Notes under the pieces: model-generated
The model's input: the letters and a program-made list of their open reading frames with translations, nothing else
Database searches by the model: none
What the model was told of the DNA's origin: nothing
DNA from: Hahella sp. HNIBRBA332
Lineage (GTDB): Bacteria; Pseudomonadota; Gammaproteobacteria; Pseudomonadales; Oleiphilaceae
Reading direction: 5' to 3'
DNA length: 64,000 nucleotides
NCBI RefSeq assembly: GCF_030719035.1
Contig: NZ_CP132203.1
Span: forward strand, 248,001 to 312,000
Translations under genes and position numbers: made by a program
Shown: piece after piece, positions 9,264 through 18,522 of the stretch
Numbering within the stretch: position 1 is the first letter of the stretch
How the letters are laid out: every line of letters starts with the position of its first letter

Positions 9264-9335
9264 GCGTATCTCTTACTTTTCTATAGCCGGCAAGGCGTTC
9301 GCAATAGGTTCTGTTGGAGGGGCGTTCCAGTCGCG

Positions 9336-9623
9336 TCAATCGATGACTTTGGGAACCAGATACAAACCATTTTCAGTGGCTGGCGCGATAGCCTGAAATT
9401 TTTCACGCTGATTGCTTTCCGTGATTGCGTCTTTACGCAGCCGCTGAGTCATTTCCAGCGGATTGGACAGAGGCTCTACAGCGCTGGTGTCCACTTTCTG
9501 CATTTGTTCAACGAAGTCCAGAATCTGTCCCAGATCGCGGGTCAGTTTCGCCACTTGATCGCCGGGCGTTTCCAATCTCGCTAGCTTGGCGATGGTCTCC
9601 AACTGTTCCGACTGGATAGTCAC
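9336..9623 (-). CDS. gatC: Asp-tRNA(Asn)/Glu-tRNA(Gln) amidotransferase subunit C
   Basis: GatC is the small stabilising subunit that wraps the GatA-GatB interface. I place the start at a GTG at 9623: it is preceded by AGGAG with a 6-base spacer and gives the standard 95-residue protein beginning TIQSEQLETIAKLARL after the initiator. The reading frame continues upstream to an ATG at 9728, but those 35 residues do not look like GatC. This is the first gene of gatCAB and is transcribed divergently from mreB, the same arrangement as in Pseudomonas. Confidence 0.94.
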   Translation of the reverse strand: MTIQSEQLETIAKLARLETPGDQVAKLTRDLGQILDFVEQMQKVDTSAVEPLSNPLEMTQRLRKDAITESNQREKFQAIAPATENGLYLVPKVID

Positions 9624-9746
9624 ATTATTCTCCTGCTGGGCGTTGCGGTTGGCTTGATTCGGATCTGATCCGATAATTCGATGTTGAATCCGGGCTGGCG
9701 AACGCCATTGCCGCGCTCTTGATCGCACCGGAAACTAAAGAGGGCT

Positions 9747-9777
9747 ATTATAAGAGGGTTTGCGTACAGTCTGTAAA
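9747..9777 (-). promoter_or_regulatory. Candidate sigma-70 promoter for gatC-gatA-gatB
   Basis: On the minus strand a perfect TATAAT (9747-9752) has TTTACA 19 bp upstream (9772-9777). It lies about 125 bp ahead of the gatC GTG within the 330-bp divergent gatC/mreB region. No equally clear mreB promoter was found in the remainder of that gap, and it holds no gene. Confidence 0.5.
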
Positions 9778-9953
9778 TGAATTGGCGATTTTTCCCTGTA
9801 AAACGCCCCAAAACAGGCCTTTGTGATGACAATTTTTTAATGGCTTGCGGCTAGGCGCTGGCGGGGCTAAATGATTCTTGCCCTGACCCCTCGCCACTGT
9901 TAAAGTTGCCGCAGCATGCCTAACCCCAAAAAGAATACGGATTCAAACGTTCA

Positions 9954-10991
9954 ATGTTTAAACGATTACGTGGTTTGTTTTCCAGCGATCTATCGATCGA
10001 TCTGGGGACCGCCAACACACTGATTTATGTTCGTGGAAGAGGAATTGTGCTCAATGAGCCCTCTGTGGTCGCAATTCGTAACCAGGGCGCACAGAAAAGC
10101 GTTGCGGCGGTAGGCGCCGAAGCGAAGAGGATGCTGGGACGGACGCCGGGCAACATTACCGCGATCCGACCATTGAAAGACGGCGTCATCGCCGATTTTC
10201 ACGTTACTGAAAAGATGCTCCAGCACTTTATCCACAAAGTGCATGAAAACAGTTTCATCACCCCCAGTCCTCGCGTACTGGTTTGTATCCCCAGTCGTTC
10301 CACCCAGGTTGAGCGTAAAGCGATTCGTGAGTCCGCTCTTGGCGCGGGCGCCAGAGAAGTATTTTTGATCGAAGAGCCCATGGCGGCGGCCATTGGCGCC
10401 GGTCTGCCCGTTGAAGAGGCGAACGGTTCCATGGTGGTGGATATCGGCGGCGGAACGACGGAGATCGCCATTATCTCCCTGAACGGTATTGTGTACGCCG
10501 ATTCGGTTAGAGTGGGTGGAGACAAGTTTGACGAGGCGATTACCGCTTATGTGCGTCGCAATTACGGCAGTTTGATTGGTGACGCCACTGCAGAGCGAAT
10601 CAAACAGGAAATCGGCTGTGCATACGAAGGACTAGAGCTGCGTGAAATCGATGTGCGCGGCCGCAACCTTGCAGAGGGGGTTCCCCGTAGTTTTACCTTG
10701 AATAGCGAAGAAATCCTCGAAGCGCTGCAGGAAGCTCTGGCGACCATCGTGCAGGCGGTTAAGAGCGCATTGGAGCAGTCGCCGCCTGAATTGGCGTCCG
10801 ATATCGCTGAGCGAGGCATCGTATTGACTGGCGGCGGCGCACTATTGCGCGGTCTGGACAGTTTGCTGACAGAAGAAACCGGCTTGCCGGTAATCGTTGC
10901 TGACGATCCGCTTACCTGTGTCGCAAGGGGCGGCGGTCGTGCGCTGGAAGTTATCGACAAGCGCGGCAGTGGTCTATTCTTTATGGAATAA
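9954..10991 (+). CDS. mreB: Rod shape-determining actin homologue MreB
   Basis: MreB forms membrane-associated filaments that organise the elongasome and set rod shape. The actin-fold nucleotide motifs are intact: DLGTANTLIYVRGRG in phosphate loop 1, DIGGGTTEIAIISL in phosphate loop 2 and GIVLTGGGALLRG in the adenosine motif. The N-terminal MFKRLRGLF is the amphipathic membrane-binding helix typical of gammaproteobacterial MreB. The 345-residue length is standard. It heads mreB-mreC-mreD and is divergent from gatC. Confidence 0.98.
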   Translation: MFKRLRGLFSSDLSIDLGTANTLIYVRGRGIVLNEPSVVAIRNQGAQKSVAAVGAEAKRMLGRTPGNITAIRPLKDGVIADFHVTEKMLQHFIHKVHENSFITPSPRVLVCIPSRSTQVERKAIRESALGAGAREVFLIEEPMAAAIGAGLPVEEANGSMVVDIGGGTTEIAIISLNGIVYADSVRVGGDKFDEAITAYVRRNYGSLIGDATAERIKQEIGCAYEGLELREIDVRGRNLAEGVPRSFTLNSEEILEALQEALATIVQAVKSALEQSPPELASDIAERGIVLTGGGALLRGLDSLLTEETGLPVIVADDPLTCVARGGGRALEVIDKRGSGLFFME

Positions 10992-11134
10992 CAACTCTTT
11001 AACGGAGTTGACCACTTGTTTTCGCCATGTTTTATGGTAGCTTTCTGTGTTTGTAGATAAATTCCTTTCCGGACTGTTGGGGAGATTGCGACATTAAAAA
11101 TATCTTCGTTGAAGGCCCATTTTTAGGCGCACGA

Positions 11135-11968
11135 ATGATATTGGTGGCTGTGCTCTCCATCGCCATCGGATTTGCGGATTATCACCTCAATCTCTTATCT
11201 TCGTTACGCGAAACGCTGGCGACTCTCGTCGCCCCTGTGCAATGGGTTGTCAGCGCCCCTTCCGACGTGGTCGACTGGACTGAAGACGCGGTTAAATCGC
11301 GCCGCGATTTGCAGCAGGAAAATGACGCGCTGCGCAACAGGCTTTTGATTCTTGAGGCGAAGTCGCAGCGTCTGGCGTCTTTGACCGCGGAAGTTAATCG
11401 TCTGCGTGAGCTGCTGAATGCCTCGTCCGTGGTGGATGATTCTGTGCTGGTGTCCGAGATCATCGGCATCAATCCTGATCCATATATGCATGAGGTGGTC
11501 GTCAACAAAGGTTCTGACGATGGCGTCTATGTCGGGCAACCTATGCTCGATTCGCAGGGATTGATGGGGCAGGTGACGCAAGTGTCGCCGTTGACCTCTC
11601 GTGTTCTACTGATTTCCGATAGCAACCATGCCGTGCCGATTCAGGTTAATCGCAACGGTGTGCGCGGCATTCTCGTCGGCTCCGGCGTGTTGGACCGGTT
11701 GCAACTGATTAATGTTCCTGATACGGCGGATATCGTTGTTGGCGACTTGTTGGTCAGTTCCGGCTTGGGCGGTAAATTCCCGGCGGGTTATCCGGTTGCG
11801 AAAGTGACTGCAGTGGTGCATGACCCGGGCGAGCCTTTTGCGCGAATCGAAGCGCACCCCTTGTCCGAATTAAACCGCAGCAGACACGTTTTATTAGTGT
11901 TCAAAAAGAAGTCGTCGGAGGTGGGAGACAGGGTCTCCGACGAACCTTCGCCTGAAGAAACTCAGTAG
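11135..11968 (+). CDS. mreC: Rod shape-determining protein MreC
   Basis: MreC is a bitopic inner-membrane protein whose periplasmic part bridges MreB and the elongation transglycosylase/PBP2. It has an N-terminal membrane segment (MILVAVLSIAIGFADY), a coiled coil near residues 55-90 and the two MreC beta domains. The annotated ATG at 11135 leaves only a truncated lead into the membrane helix. The frame is open upstream, and an ATT at 11093 preceded by GGGGAG (11079-11084, 8-base spacer) would add 14 residues starting with KNIFVEGPFLGAR, which looks like the cytoplasmic head of other MreC proteins. The real start is therefore uncertain. It sits 143 bp after mreB. Confidence 0.94.
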   Translation: MILVAVLSIAIGFADYHLNLLSSLRETLATLVAPVQWVVSAPSDVVDWTEDAVKSRRDLQQENDALRNRLLILEAKSQRLASLTAEVNRLRELLNASSVVDDSVLVSEIIGINPDPYMHEVVVNKGSDDGVYVGQPMLDSQGLMGQVTQVSPLTSRVLLISDSNHAVPIQVNRNGVRGILVGSGVLDRLQLINVPDTADIVVGDLLVSSGLGGKFPAGYPVAKVTAVVHDPGEPFARIEAHPLSELNRSRHVLLVFKKKSSEVGDRVSDEPSPEETQ

Positions 11969-11973
11969 GCCTT

Positions 11974-12447
11974 ATGCCCAGAGATGAGTTTCGCCCTGTC
12001 TTGTTCGTTTTCACGCTGTTCCTGGCGTTTTGCGTCAGCCTGATTCCTCTGGGTGGATACGCTGCTTATTTCAGGCCTGAGTCCATATGCATGGTGATGT
12101 TTTACTGGACGTTGAAGCACCCCGGCGCCTGCGGCATCCTGGTCGGATGGTGTGTTGGGCTATTGTGGGATGTGTTGATGGGAAGCACATTGGGCGTGCA
12201 TGCCCTGGCGCTGGCGCTGCAGGCTTATCTGGTGCTGAAGATGTTGCAACGGCTGCAAATGTTTCCTCTGATTCAGCAGTCTTTTGTAGTATTCATCATC
12301 GTCGGCATCGTGTTGATGTTGTTTCGTTGGATTAACGGCATGCTTGCCCAGCCTGCAACGGATATGGCTTATTTATTGGGCGCCCTGAGCTCGGCGCTTT
12401 TGTGGCCGTTGTTTTCGCTACTGATGGAAAAACTGGAAAATGTTTGA
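11974..12447 (+). CDS. mreD: Rod shape-determining protein MreD
   Basis: MreD is a small integral membrane component of the elongasome that partners MreC. The 157 residues are strongly hydrophobic with about five or six predicted membrane helices, and the family-typical LLWDVLMGSTLGVHAL motif is present near residue 70. It starts 5 bp after mreC and overlaps maf by 8 bp, so translation of the three genes is probably coupled. Confidence 0.94.
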   Translation: MPRDEFRPVLFVFTLFLAFCVSLIPLGGYAAYFRPESICMVMFYWTLKHPGACGILVGWCVGLLWDVLMGSTLGVHALALALQAYLVLKMLQRLQMFPLIQQSFVVFIIVGIVLMLFRWINGMLAQPATDMAYLLGALSSALLWPLFSLLMEKLENV

Positions 12448-13045
12448 CGGTAACCCTGGCGGGCGGCGTCTTGTGCTGGCGTCGGGATCTCCTCGACGGC
12501 GCGAAATGATCGCGGGTCTGGGGTGTGAGTTTTCTATCGCCAGCGCGGATATTGATGAAAGCGTTCTGCCTTCGGAAGCGGCGGCGGATTATGTGGAACG
12601 CCTCGCCAGAGAGAAAGCAAAAACGATATTTGCAGCGCATAGGGATCAACAGGATATAGTGGTGTTGGGCGCTGACACTACGGTTGTGGCGGGAGGCGAT
12701 ATTCTCGGCAAGCCGGTTGATTTTGAAGACGCCAAAGCCATGCTGCGCAGGCTATCAGGAACATGGCATGAGGTGTTGACTTCCGTGGCCTTAGTGGCGG
12801 CGGAAGATTGCAAGGTGACGACGACTTTGAGTCGGGTGCGATTTCGGGAGTTGTCCGAGCGGGAAATTCAGCGCTATTGGGATTCCGGTGAGCCAGCAGA
12901 TAAAGCGGGCGCATACGGCATTCAGGGGTTGGCCGGGAGTTTCGTGGAGCGCGTGGAAGGCAGCTATTCATCCATTGTTGGGTTGCCTCTTTGCGAGACC
13001 GTCGTGCTGTTAAAGGAATTCGGAATTAAGATCTGGTCGGACTAA
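12440..13045 (+). CDS. maf: Maf/YhdE nucleoside triphosphate pyrophosphatase
   Basis: Maf proteins hydrolyse non-canonical or excess nucleotides to monophosphates; the YhdE subgroup acts on dTTP and UTP. The substrate loop LASGSPRRREM (residues 12-22), the GADTTVVAGGDILGKP motif with the catalytic aspartate near residue 75, and QGLAGSFVERVEGSYSSIVG near the C-terminus are all intact. The 201-residue length is normal. It overlaps the end of mreD and is followed 4 bp later by rng, the standard gammaproteobacterial order. Confidence 0.94.
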   Translation: MFDGNPGGRRLVLASGSPRRREMIAGLGCEFSIASADIDESVLPSEAAADYVERLAREKAKTIFAAHRDQQDIVVLGADTTVVAGGDILGKPVDFEDAKAMLRRLSGTWHEVLTSVALVAAEDCKVTTTLSRVRFRELSEREIQRYWDSGEPADKAGAYGIQGLAGSFVERVEGSYSSIVGLPLCETVVLLKEFGIKIWSD

Positions 13046-13049
13046 CTGC

Positions 13050-14534
13050 ATGAGTGAAGAAATCTTAATCAACGTGACTCCGGTGGAAACTCGCGTCGCT
13101 GTCGTCGAGAACGGCATGCTGCAGGAAGTTTATATCGAAAGAAGTCAGCGGCGTGGCATTGTCGGTAATATCTACAAAGGCAAAGTCATCCGAGTATTGC
13201 CAGGTATGGAAGCGGCGTTTATTGATATCGGATTGGAGCGCGCGGCTTTCATTCATGCTTCGGACGTAACCACTGTGAACCCTGGCGAGGACCGCAATGG
13301 CGGCAATAAGCATCCTGATATCAGCTCTTTGCTGCGGGAAGGTCAGTCTCTGGTCGTGCAGGTCACCAAAGATCCAATTGGCGCCAAGGGCGCGCGTCTC
13401 ACCACGCAACTGTCTATTCCATCCCGTTATTTGGTTTATATGCCTGATAACAATCACATTGGAATATCCCAACGTATAGAAGACGACGCCGAGCGTGACC
13501 GCCTCAAGGAACTCATTCAGCTTTGCGTGACCACAGAAGACGCCAATTCCGCGGATGGCGCCGGTTTTATCATCCGCACGGCCGCCGAGGGCGTCGGCTC
13601 GGAAGAGTTGAAGTCTGATATCCTGTTCCTGCAAAAGCTCTGGTTGTCTTTACGGGAGAAGATCAAATCTTCGCCGGCGCCAGGGCCGATATATGAAGAC
13701 CTGCCGCTTTACATCCGTACTCTGCGCGACCTTGTTCGCCCCTATACCGAAAAAATACGCATCGACTCCAGAGAAAGCTTCCATAAGGCGTTGAAGTTCG
13801 TGGATGAATTTGTCTCTGAGATTCGCAATAAGCTGGAATACTATCCTGGCGAGCGTCCGATTTTTGATTTGTACAGCGTTGAAGATGAGCTGAAGAAGGC
13901 GCTGAGTCGCAAGGTGCAATTAAAGTCCGGCGGCTACCTGATTATCGACCAGACTGAAGCGATGACGACCATAGACGTCAATACGGGCGCGTTTGTCGGC
14001 CATCGCAACCTCGAAGAGACCATCTTCAAAACCAATCTGGAGGCGGCGCGCGCCATTGCGCGACAATTGCGGCTACGAAACCTGGGCGGCATCATCATCA
14101 TCGACTTCATTGATATGGAGGACGAGGAGCACAAACGCCAGGTGTTGCGTATGCTGGAGAAAATGCTGGAGCGTGATCACGCCAAAACCAAAATCAGCTG
14201 CGTGAGTGAGTTAGGGTTGGTGGAAATGACTCGCAAGCGCACCACTGAAAGCCTGGGCCAGATGCTGTGTGAGCCCTGTCCCGCCTGCGATGGTCGCGGT
14301 ACGGTCAAGACAGCGCAAACGGTGTGTTATGAAATCTTTCGTGAGATTTTGCGTATTAATCGCACCTATGACGCGCAGGGATATCTGGTGTTGGCGGCGC
14401 AAGCTGTGGTGGATTTGTTGCTGGATGAGCAATCCGACAGTGTCGCTGATCTGGAAACCTTTATCGGCAAGCGTATCCGCTTTCAGGTGGAGGTGATGTA
14501 CACCCAGGAGCAGTTTGATGTTGTTCTGCAATAG
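13050..14534 (+). CDS. rng: Ribonuclease G
   Basis: RNase G is a 5'-sensing endoribonuclease that matures the 16S rRNA 5' end and degrades some mRNAs. An S1 domain covers about residues 35-125. The catalytic core has DVNTGAFVG with its metal-binding aspartate near residue 310 and IDFIDMEDEEH near 350. The zinc-link CEPCPACDGRG lies near residue 410. The absence of a long C-terminal scaffold and the 494-residue length separate it from RNase E. It follows maf by 4 bp. Confidence 0.96.
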   Translation: MSEEILINVTPVETRVAVVENGMLQEVYIERSQRRGIVGNIYKGKVIRVLPGMEAAFIDIGLERAAFIHASDVTTVNPGEDRNGGNKHPDISSLLREGQSLVVQVTKDPIGAKGARLTTQLSIPSRYLVYMPDNNHIGISQRIEDDAERDRLKELIQLCVTTEDANSADGAGFIIRTAAEGVGSEELKSDILFLQKLWLSLREKIKSSPAPGPIYEDLPLYIRTLRDLVRPYTEKIRIDSRESFHKALKFVDEFVSEIRNKLEYYPGERPIFDLYSVEDELKKALSRKVQLKSGGYLIIDQTEAMTTIDVNTGAFVGHRNLEETIFKTNLEAARAIARQLRLRNLGGIIIIDFIDMEDEEHKRQVLRMLEKMLERDHAKTKISCVSELGLVEMTRKRTTESLGQMLCEPCPACDGRGTVKTAQTVCYEIFREILRINRTYDAQGYLVLAAQAVVDLLLDEQSDSVADLETFIGKRIRFQVEVMYTQEQFDVVLQ

Positions 14535-14646
14535 ATTGCAGCGCACACTTTCCGTAGATATTACCAGCCGGCGGCGACTCTGAGTTTTTGTCGTCGGCGC
14601 AGGTTAATCAAGCATAGACGTATACCGCCGGCGGCCCGATTCAGTC

Positions 14647-17600
14647 ATGACCATTAAATCCGTGTTAATCAAGATTACGCAATGGATATGGTATGTGGCT
14701 ATCGCATTGCTGGTCCTGGTCGCCACTTACCTTTCTTTAGGGCGTAACTTCTTCGACGCCGTGTCTGTGTTCAAGGAAGACCTTGAATTACGTCTGTCTG
14801 CATCCCTTGGCGCGACGGTCAGAATGGAGGCGTTGGAAGGAAGCTGGGATGGCTTCGATCCCGTCATCACCCTCAAAAACGTCACTCTAACTGATCCCAA
14901 TAAAGTCGACAGCGCAATGACGCTGGACTCCCTCGTTGTACAGCCGGACATGGTCAAGTCGCTGTTTTCGATGAAACTGGCTTTGAGTCGAGTAGAAATC
15001 GGGGATGTCTCCGTTAACCTGGAGCAAAGCTTGAGCGGCGGCTGGCGACTCCCGGGGTTGGAGCAGAAAGCTAATGGCGGAGGGGCTCTGGACTGGCGGC
15101 GTCTGGCGGATTACATGGCTTCGCCAGTGCTGGAGTTTCGAGAAATCCGTTTGCACTGGCGTTATCGCGACAGTCAGGTGGCGGGTTGGCTGATTCCTGT
15201 GTTGACGATTCAAGTGGATGAGAGTGACGTGGCTGCTTCGGGCCGAATTCTGCGAGCGGGAGACTATGCAGACCTGGGGCTATTTTCTGTCTATGCGCAT
15301 GACTTGCTGAGCTCGGGGAAGCTGAATGGCGAAGCCTACCTGAGCTGGCGAAGGGGGGAGGCGTTGGACCCTCTGTTAAGCCTTATTTCCGAGCATGGCT
15401 TACAGGCTACGGATATCGAAGCGTCAGGGGCTCTTTGGCTGACGCTGGAAGACAATCGCCTCATCGATATGACTGGGGATCTGGATATCCCCCGATTAGC
15501 TTGGGCGGATGAGCAAACCACCCTGGCGCCTCTGCAGAATATCAGGGCGCGATTCAACGCCGCGCTGACTGAACAAGGCGGCTGGAAGGTCACCGCCTAT
15601 GATCTTGGGCTGGATTGGGCGGGTGACAGCTGGCGCGGTGCGCGCGCTTTGGTGGATGTTGGCGCGGAGGGTACGGTCCGGATGGCCATGGATAATTTGA
15701 ATCTGGGTCTTTTAAGTCGCTTGAGCGTCGCCGCCGGCATCTTGCCTGATGATGCATCGCGGCGTCTCGCGAGTTACCAGCCGGAAGGCGCGCTGCGCAA
15801 CATAGGTTTTAATCTTGACGCGAACAGGCAGTTTGAGGTGCTCGCGCAACTTGATCAGGTCAGGGTTGCGCCACATGGCGGGGCGCCTGGCGGCGCGGGT
15901 ATCGATGGCTTTCTGCAGGTGCGTAATCATGGCGGCAAGGTCATCTTCAAAGGATCGGCGATGCAGTTGAGCTTTCCGGAGTTGTATCATGCGGGATGGA
16001 CGTTCAGCGCCGGCGAGGGGCGTGTTGAATGGCGTGGTAACGATGATTATGTGTATGTTTTCGGAAACGGGCTGCGGCTGAAAGAGATAAATGGGCTGCA
16101 AGCGGAGCTGAGCGGCGCTTTTAGCATATTGTTGCCTCATGACAAGACTCGTGAGCTTAACCTGGAGCTGGCGATAGGAGTGGAGAATGCGGATGCTCGA
16201 GTGGCCTCTCTGCTTGTGCCGGGCCATATTATTCCGCAGGAACTCAATCGTTGGTTAAATCAGGCGGTTAGAGGCGGGCAGGTGACTACCGGCGGCTACT
16301 TCTATTCCGGTGTGGTCGGGCCTTTGGCGACCGCTGCCAATCACCGCTCGCAGATGTTTTTCAATCTGAAAGACGGGCGTTTGCATTACGCAGAGGGTTG
16401 GCCTGAATTGGAACATTTTGATGCGCGTCTCGCGATCATCGGAGGCGAGTTGAGCGCTATTGTCGGCGAGGGGAGTATCGCCGGTACCCAGGTTCGCTCA
16501 GTGAAGGTGAAGCGCGACGGCGGAGGGGGCGCGGACTCGCTGCTCCATATCAGCGCGAATATTCGGCCACAGCAAAGCGATTGGGATTATTGGTTGAAAA
16601 AGTCGCCCATCGCCAATGTGACTGCGCCGGTTGTGGAAGACTGGTCTGTCAGCGGCGCCAGCTCTGGCGTGCTGGACTTGACGTTAGACACGGTCGGGGT
16701 TGGCGCGCCTCGCATAGATCTCAAGTTGAAAGCGGCTGGATTGAATTTGCAGTCTGAGCGTAATGATCTGGCGTTAACGGATTTACGGGGCAGTCTTTCC
16801 TTCAGCACTGTCGATGGCATTCGGGCGACGGGCATGCAAGGGGCGATATTTGGACAGCCCGCGAACCTGGACGTGACGACCTCAAACTGGTCGGAACAAC
16901 GCAAGACACTGGCGTTAAAGCTGGCGAGCAAAATAGAGACGCCTACGCTGCTGGATTGGCTTAAGATCGAGCGGAAAGTCCCTTTGTCTGGCCAGCTACC
17001 TTATCGTCTTGCTTTGGATCTTGATCACACTGACAAAAGTCGCATCCGGCTGCGGTTGGACAGCGAGCTGTTGGGCGCTGGCATTCGGGCTCCCGCTCCT
17101 TTCGAAAAGGCGATACAGGATAGTCTTCCCCTGTCAGTTGTGCGCGACTGGGAGACGCAGGGAGGTCGTGAAAACTGGTCTGTCTCAGTGAAAGATCTGC
17201 TGAAAGCGCGTTTTGAAGTCAGTGACGGAAAGGTCAACCGGGGCGCGCTGGCGTTTGTCACGGGGGATAGCGCTCCCGAAGGCATGGAGCTGCCTGCCCG
17301 AGGCGTCAATGTGTCTGGACAGCTATCACGATTGTCAGTGTCAGAGTGGCGCGCTTATCTGCCAGAATTCCTCGGCGCTGACATGGGGGATACGCCGGCA
17401 AGTGCGCCAGATTGGCTAAATCGCGTGTCGATGCAGGTTGGGAAGCTGGAGGTCGCCGGCGAGTGGTTCAGTCAGGTGGATGTGCGACTGCAACGGGGCT
17501 CCGGAGGGCTCGATATTTCACTGGATGATGGCGAGAGACTGACGGGGACTTTGTCTATCCACGATGACGCCCGCAAGCCGCCCTTCGCAAAGTTTCGGCG

Positions 17601-18522
17601 CCTGTATATCTCTGATAGCGCCGCCACAGTGGTGGAGAAGCGTATGACGCCTGCGGACGTGCCTTTGGCGCAGGTAGATATCGAAGACCTGCGCTTGGGA
17701 GGCAAACAGCTTGGAAGCTGGGCCTGGGTGACGCAGCCCAGGGAAGATGGCGTCGTCTTCAGCAATATGTTTGGGCGTCTCGCCGACGCAACAGTGACGG
17801 CAAGATTAAGCTGGCTGATGGATCCACAGACCGGCCACCAGACGTCAATTCTCACTGGGGACATGAAAGGCGTCAACTTTGATCGTTTTTATGAAAACCT
17901 TGCGGAGGAGGCCCCTTTGACCGCGGAAGATTACAGCTTCAATACAGGCATAGTCTGGCAAGGCGGTCCTACTGAGTTTCAGTGGAAAGACGTTACGGGA
18001 CAAATCAGTTTCAAGATGAGCAGTGGCGTATTCCGTGAGGCGTCCAACTCGGCCAATATCTTCCGGGTGTTTGGCATTTTGAATACGGACTCAATTACCC
18101 GGCGCTTGCGTTTGGATTTTTCTGATCTGTACCGTAAAGGCCTGGCTTATGACCAGATTGAGGGTGAGGCGCGCATTGAAGAAGGGGTGATGAACTTTGA
18201 AAGTCCTCTCGCGATCCAGACCCTTTCCAGCGGATTTAAGATAACCGGCAAGACCAGTCTGGTGGATGACACTCTGGATATGCAGATGGTGGTCGTGCTG
18301 CCGGTAACGAAAAACCTGCCGCTGGCGGCGGTTTTGGTGGGGGCTCCCCAAGTGGGAGGCGCCTTGTTCCTGATCGATAAGCTACTGGGGGATCCGCTCA
18401 GCCGGATGACCAGCGCCACATATAAAATCAAAGGTACATTGGATAACCCTGAAGTCAGCCTGCAGCAAATTTTTGATAACACCAGCGGCGGTTCGGCTTC
18501 TCAGAGAAGGAGAGCGGATTGA
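14647..18522 (+). CDS. yhdP: YhdP-family AsmA-like envelope lipid transport protein
   Basis: YhdP is a very large inner-membrane-anchored AsmA-like protein; together with TamB and YdbH it is reported to carry phospholipids across the periplasm to the outer membrane. The 1291-residue protein has one N-terminal transmembrane helix (about residues 14-31) followed by a long beta-rich periplasmic region and a conserved C-terminal AsmA-like part (SGVFREASNSANIFRVFGIL, then NLPLAAVLVGAPQVGGALFL). It follows rng after a 112-bp gap and its TGA overlaps the nit ATG. The transport role rests on family knowledge. Confidence 0.93.
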   Translation: MTIKSVLIKITQWIWYVAIALLVLVATYLSLGRNFFDAVSVFKEDLELRLSASLGATVRMEALEGSWDGFDPVITLKNVTLTDPNKVDSAMTLDSLVVQPDMVKSLFSMKLALSRVEIGDVSVNLEQSLSGGWRLPGLEQKANGGGALDWRRLADYMASPVLEFREIRLHWRYRDSQVAGWLIPVLTIQVDESDVAASGRILRAGDYADLGLFSVYAHDLLSSGKLNGEAYLSWRRGEALDPLLSLISEHGLQATDIEASGALWLTLEDNRLIDMTGDLDIPRLAWADEQTTLAPLQNIRARFNAALTEQGGWKVTAYDLGLDWAGDSWRGARALVDVGAEGTVRMAMDNLNLGLLSRLSVAAGILPDDASRRLASYQPEGALRNIGFNLDANRQFEVLAQLDQVRVAPHGGAPGGAGIDGFLQVRNHGGKVIFKGSAMQLSFPELYHAGWTFSAGEGRVEWRGNDDYVYVFGNGLRLKEINGLQAELSGAFSILLPHDKTRELNLELAIGVENADARVASLLVPGHIIPQELNRWLNQAVRGGQVTTGGYFYSGVVGPLATAANHRSQMFFNLKDGRLHYAEGWPELEHFDARLAIIGGELSAIVGEGSIAGTQVRSVKVKRDGGGGADSLLHISANIRPQQSDWDYWLKKSPIANVTAPVVEDWSVSGASSGVLDLTLDTVGVGAPRIDLKLKAAGLNLQSERNDLALTDLRGSLSFSTVDGIRATGMQGAIFGQPANLDVTTSNWSEQRKTLALKLASKIETPTLLDWLKIERKVPLSGQLPYRLALDLDHTDKSRIRLRLDSELLGAGIRAPAPFEKAIQDSLPLSVVRDWETQGGRENWSVSVKDLLKARFEVSDGKVNRGALAFVTGDSAPEGMELPARGVNVSGQLSRLSVSEWRAYLPEFLGADMGDTPASAPDWLNRVSMQVGKLEVAGEWFSQVDVRLQRGSGGLDISLDDGERLTGTLSIHDDARKPPFAKFRRLYISDSAATVVEKRMTPADVPLAQVDIEDLRLGGKQLGSWAWVTQPREDGVVFSNMFGRLADATVTARLSWLMDPQTGHQTSILTGDMKGVNFDRFYENLAEEAPLTAEDYSFNTGIVWQGGPTEFQWKDVTGQISFKMSSGVFREASNSANIFRVFGILNTDSITRRLRLDFSDLYRKGLAYDQIEGEARIEEGVMNFESPLAIQTLSSGFKITGKTSLVDDTLDMQMVVVLPVTKNLPLAAVLVGAPQVGGALFLIDKLLGDPLSRMTSATYKIKGTLDNPEVSLQQIFDNTSGGSASQRRRAD

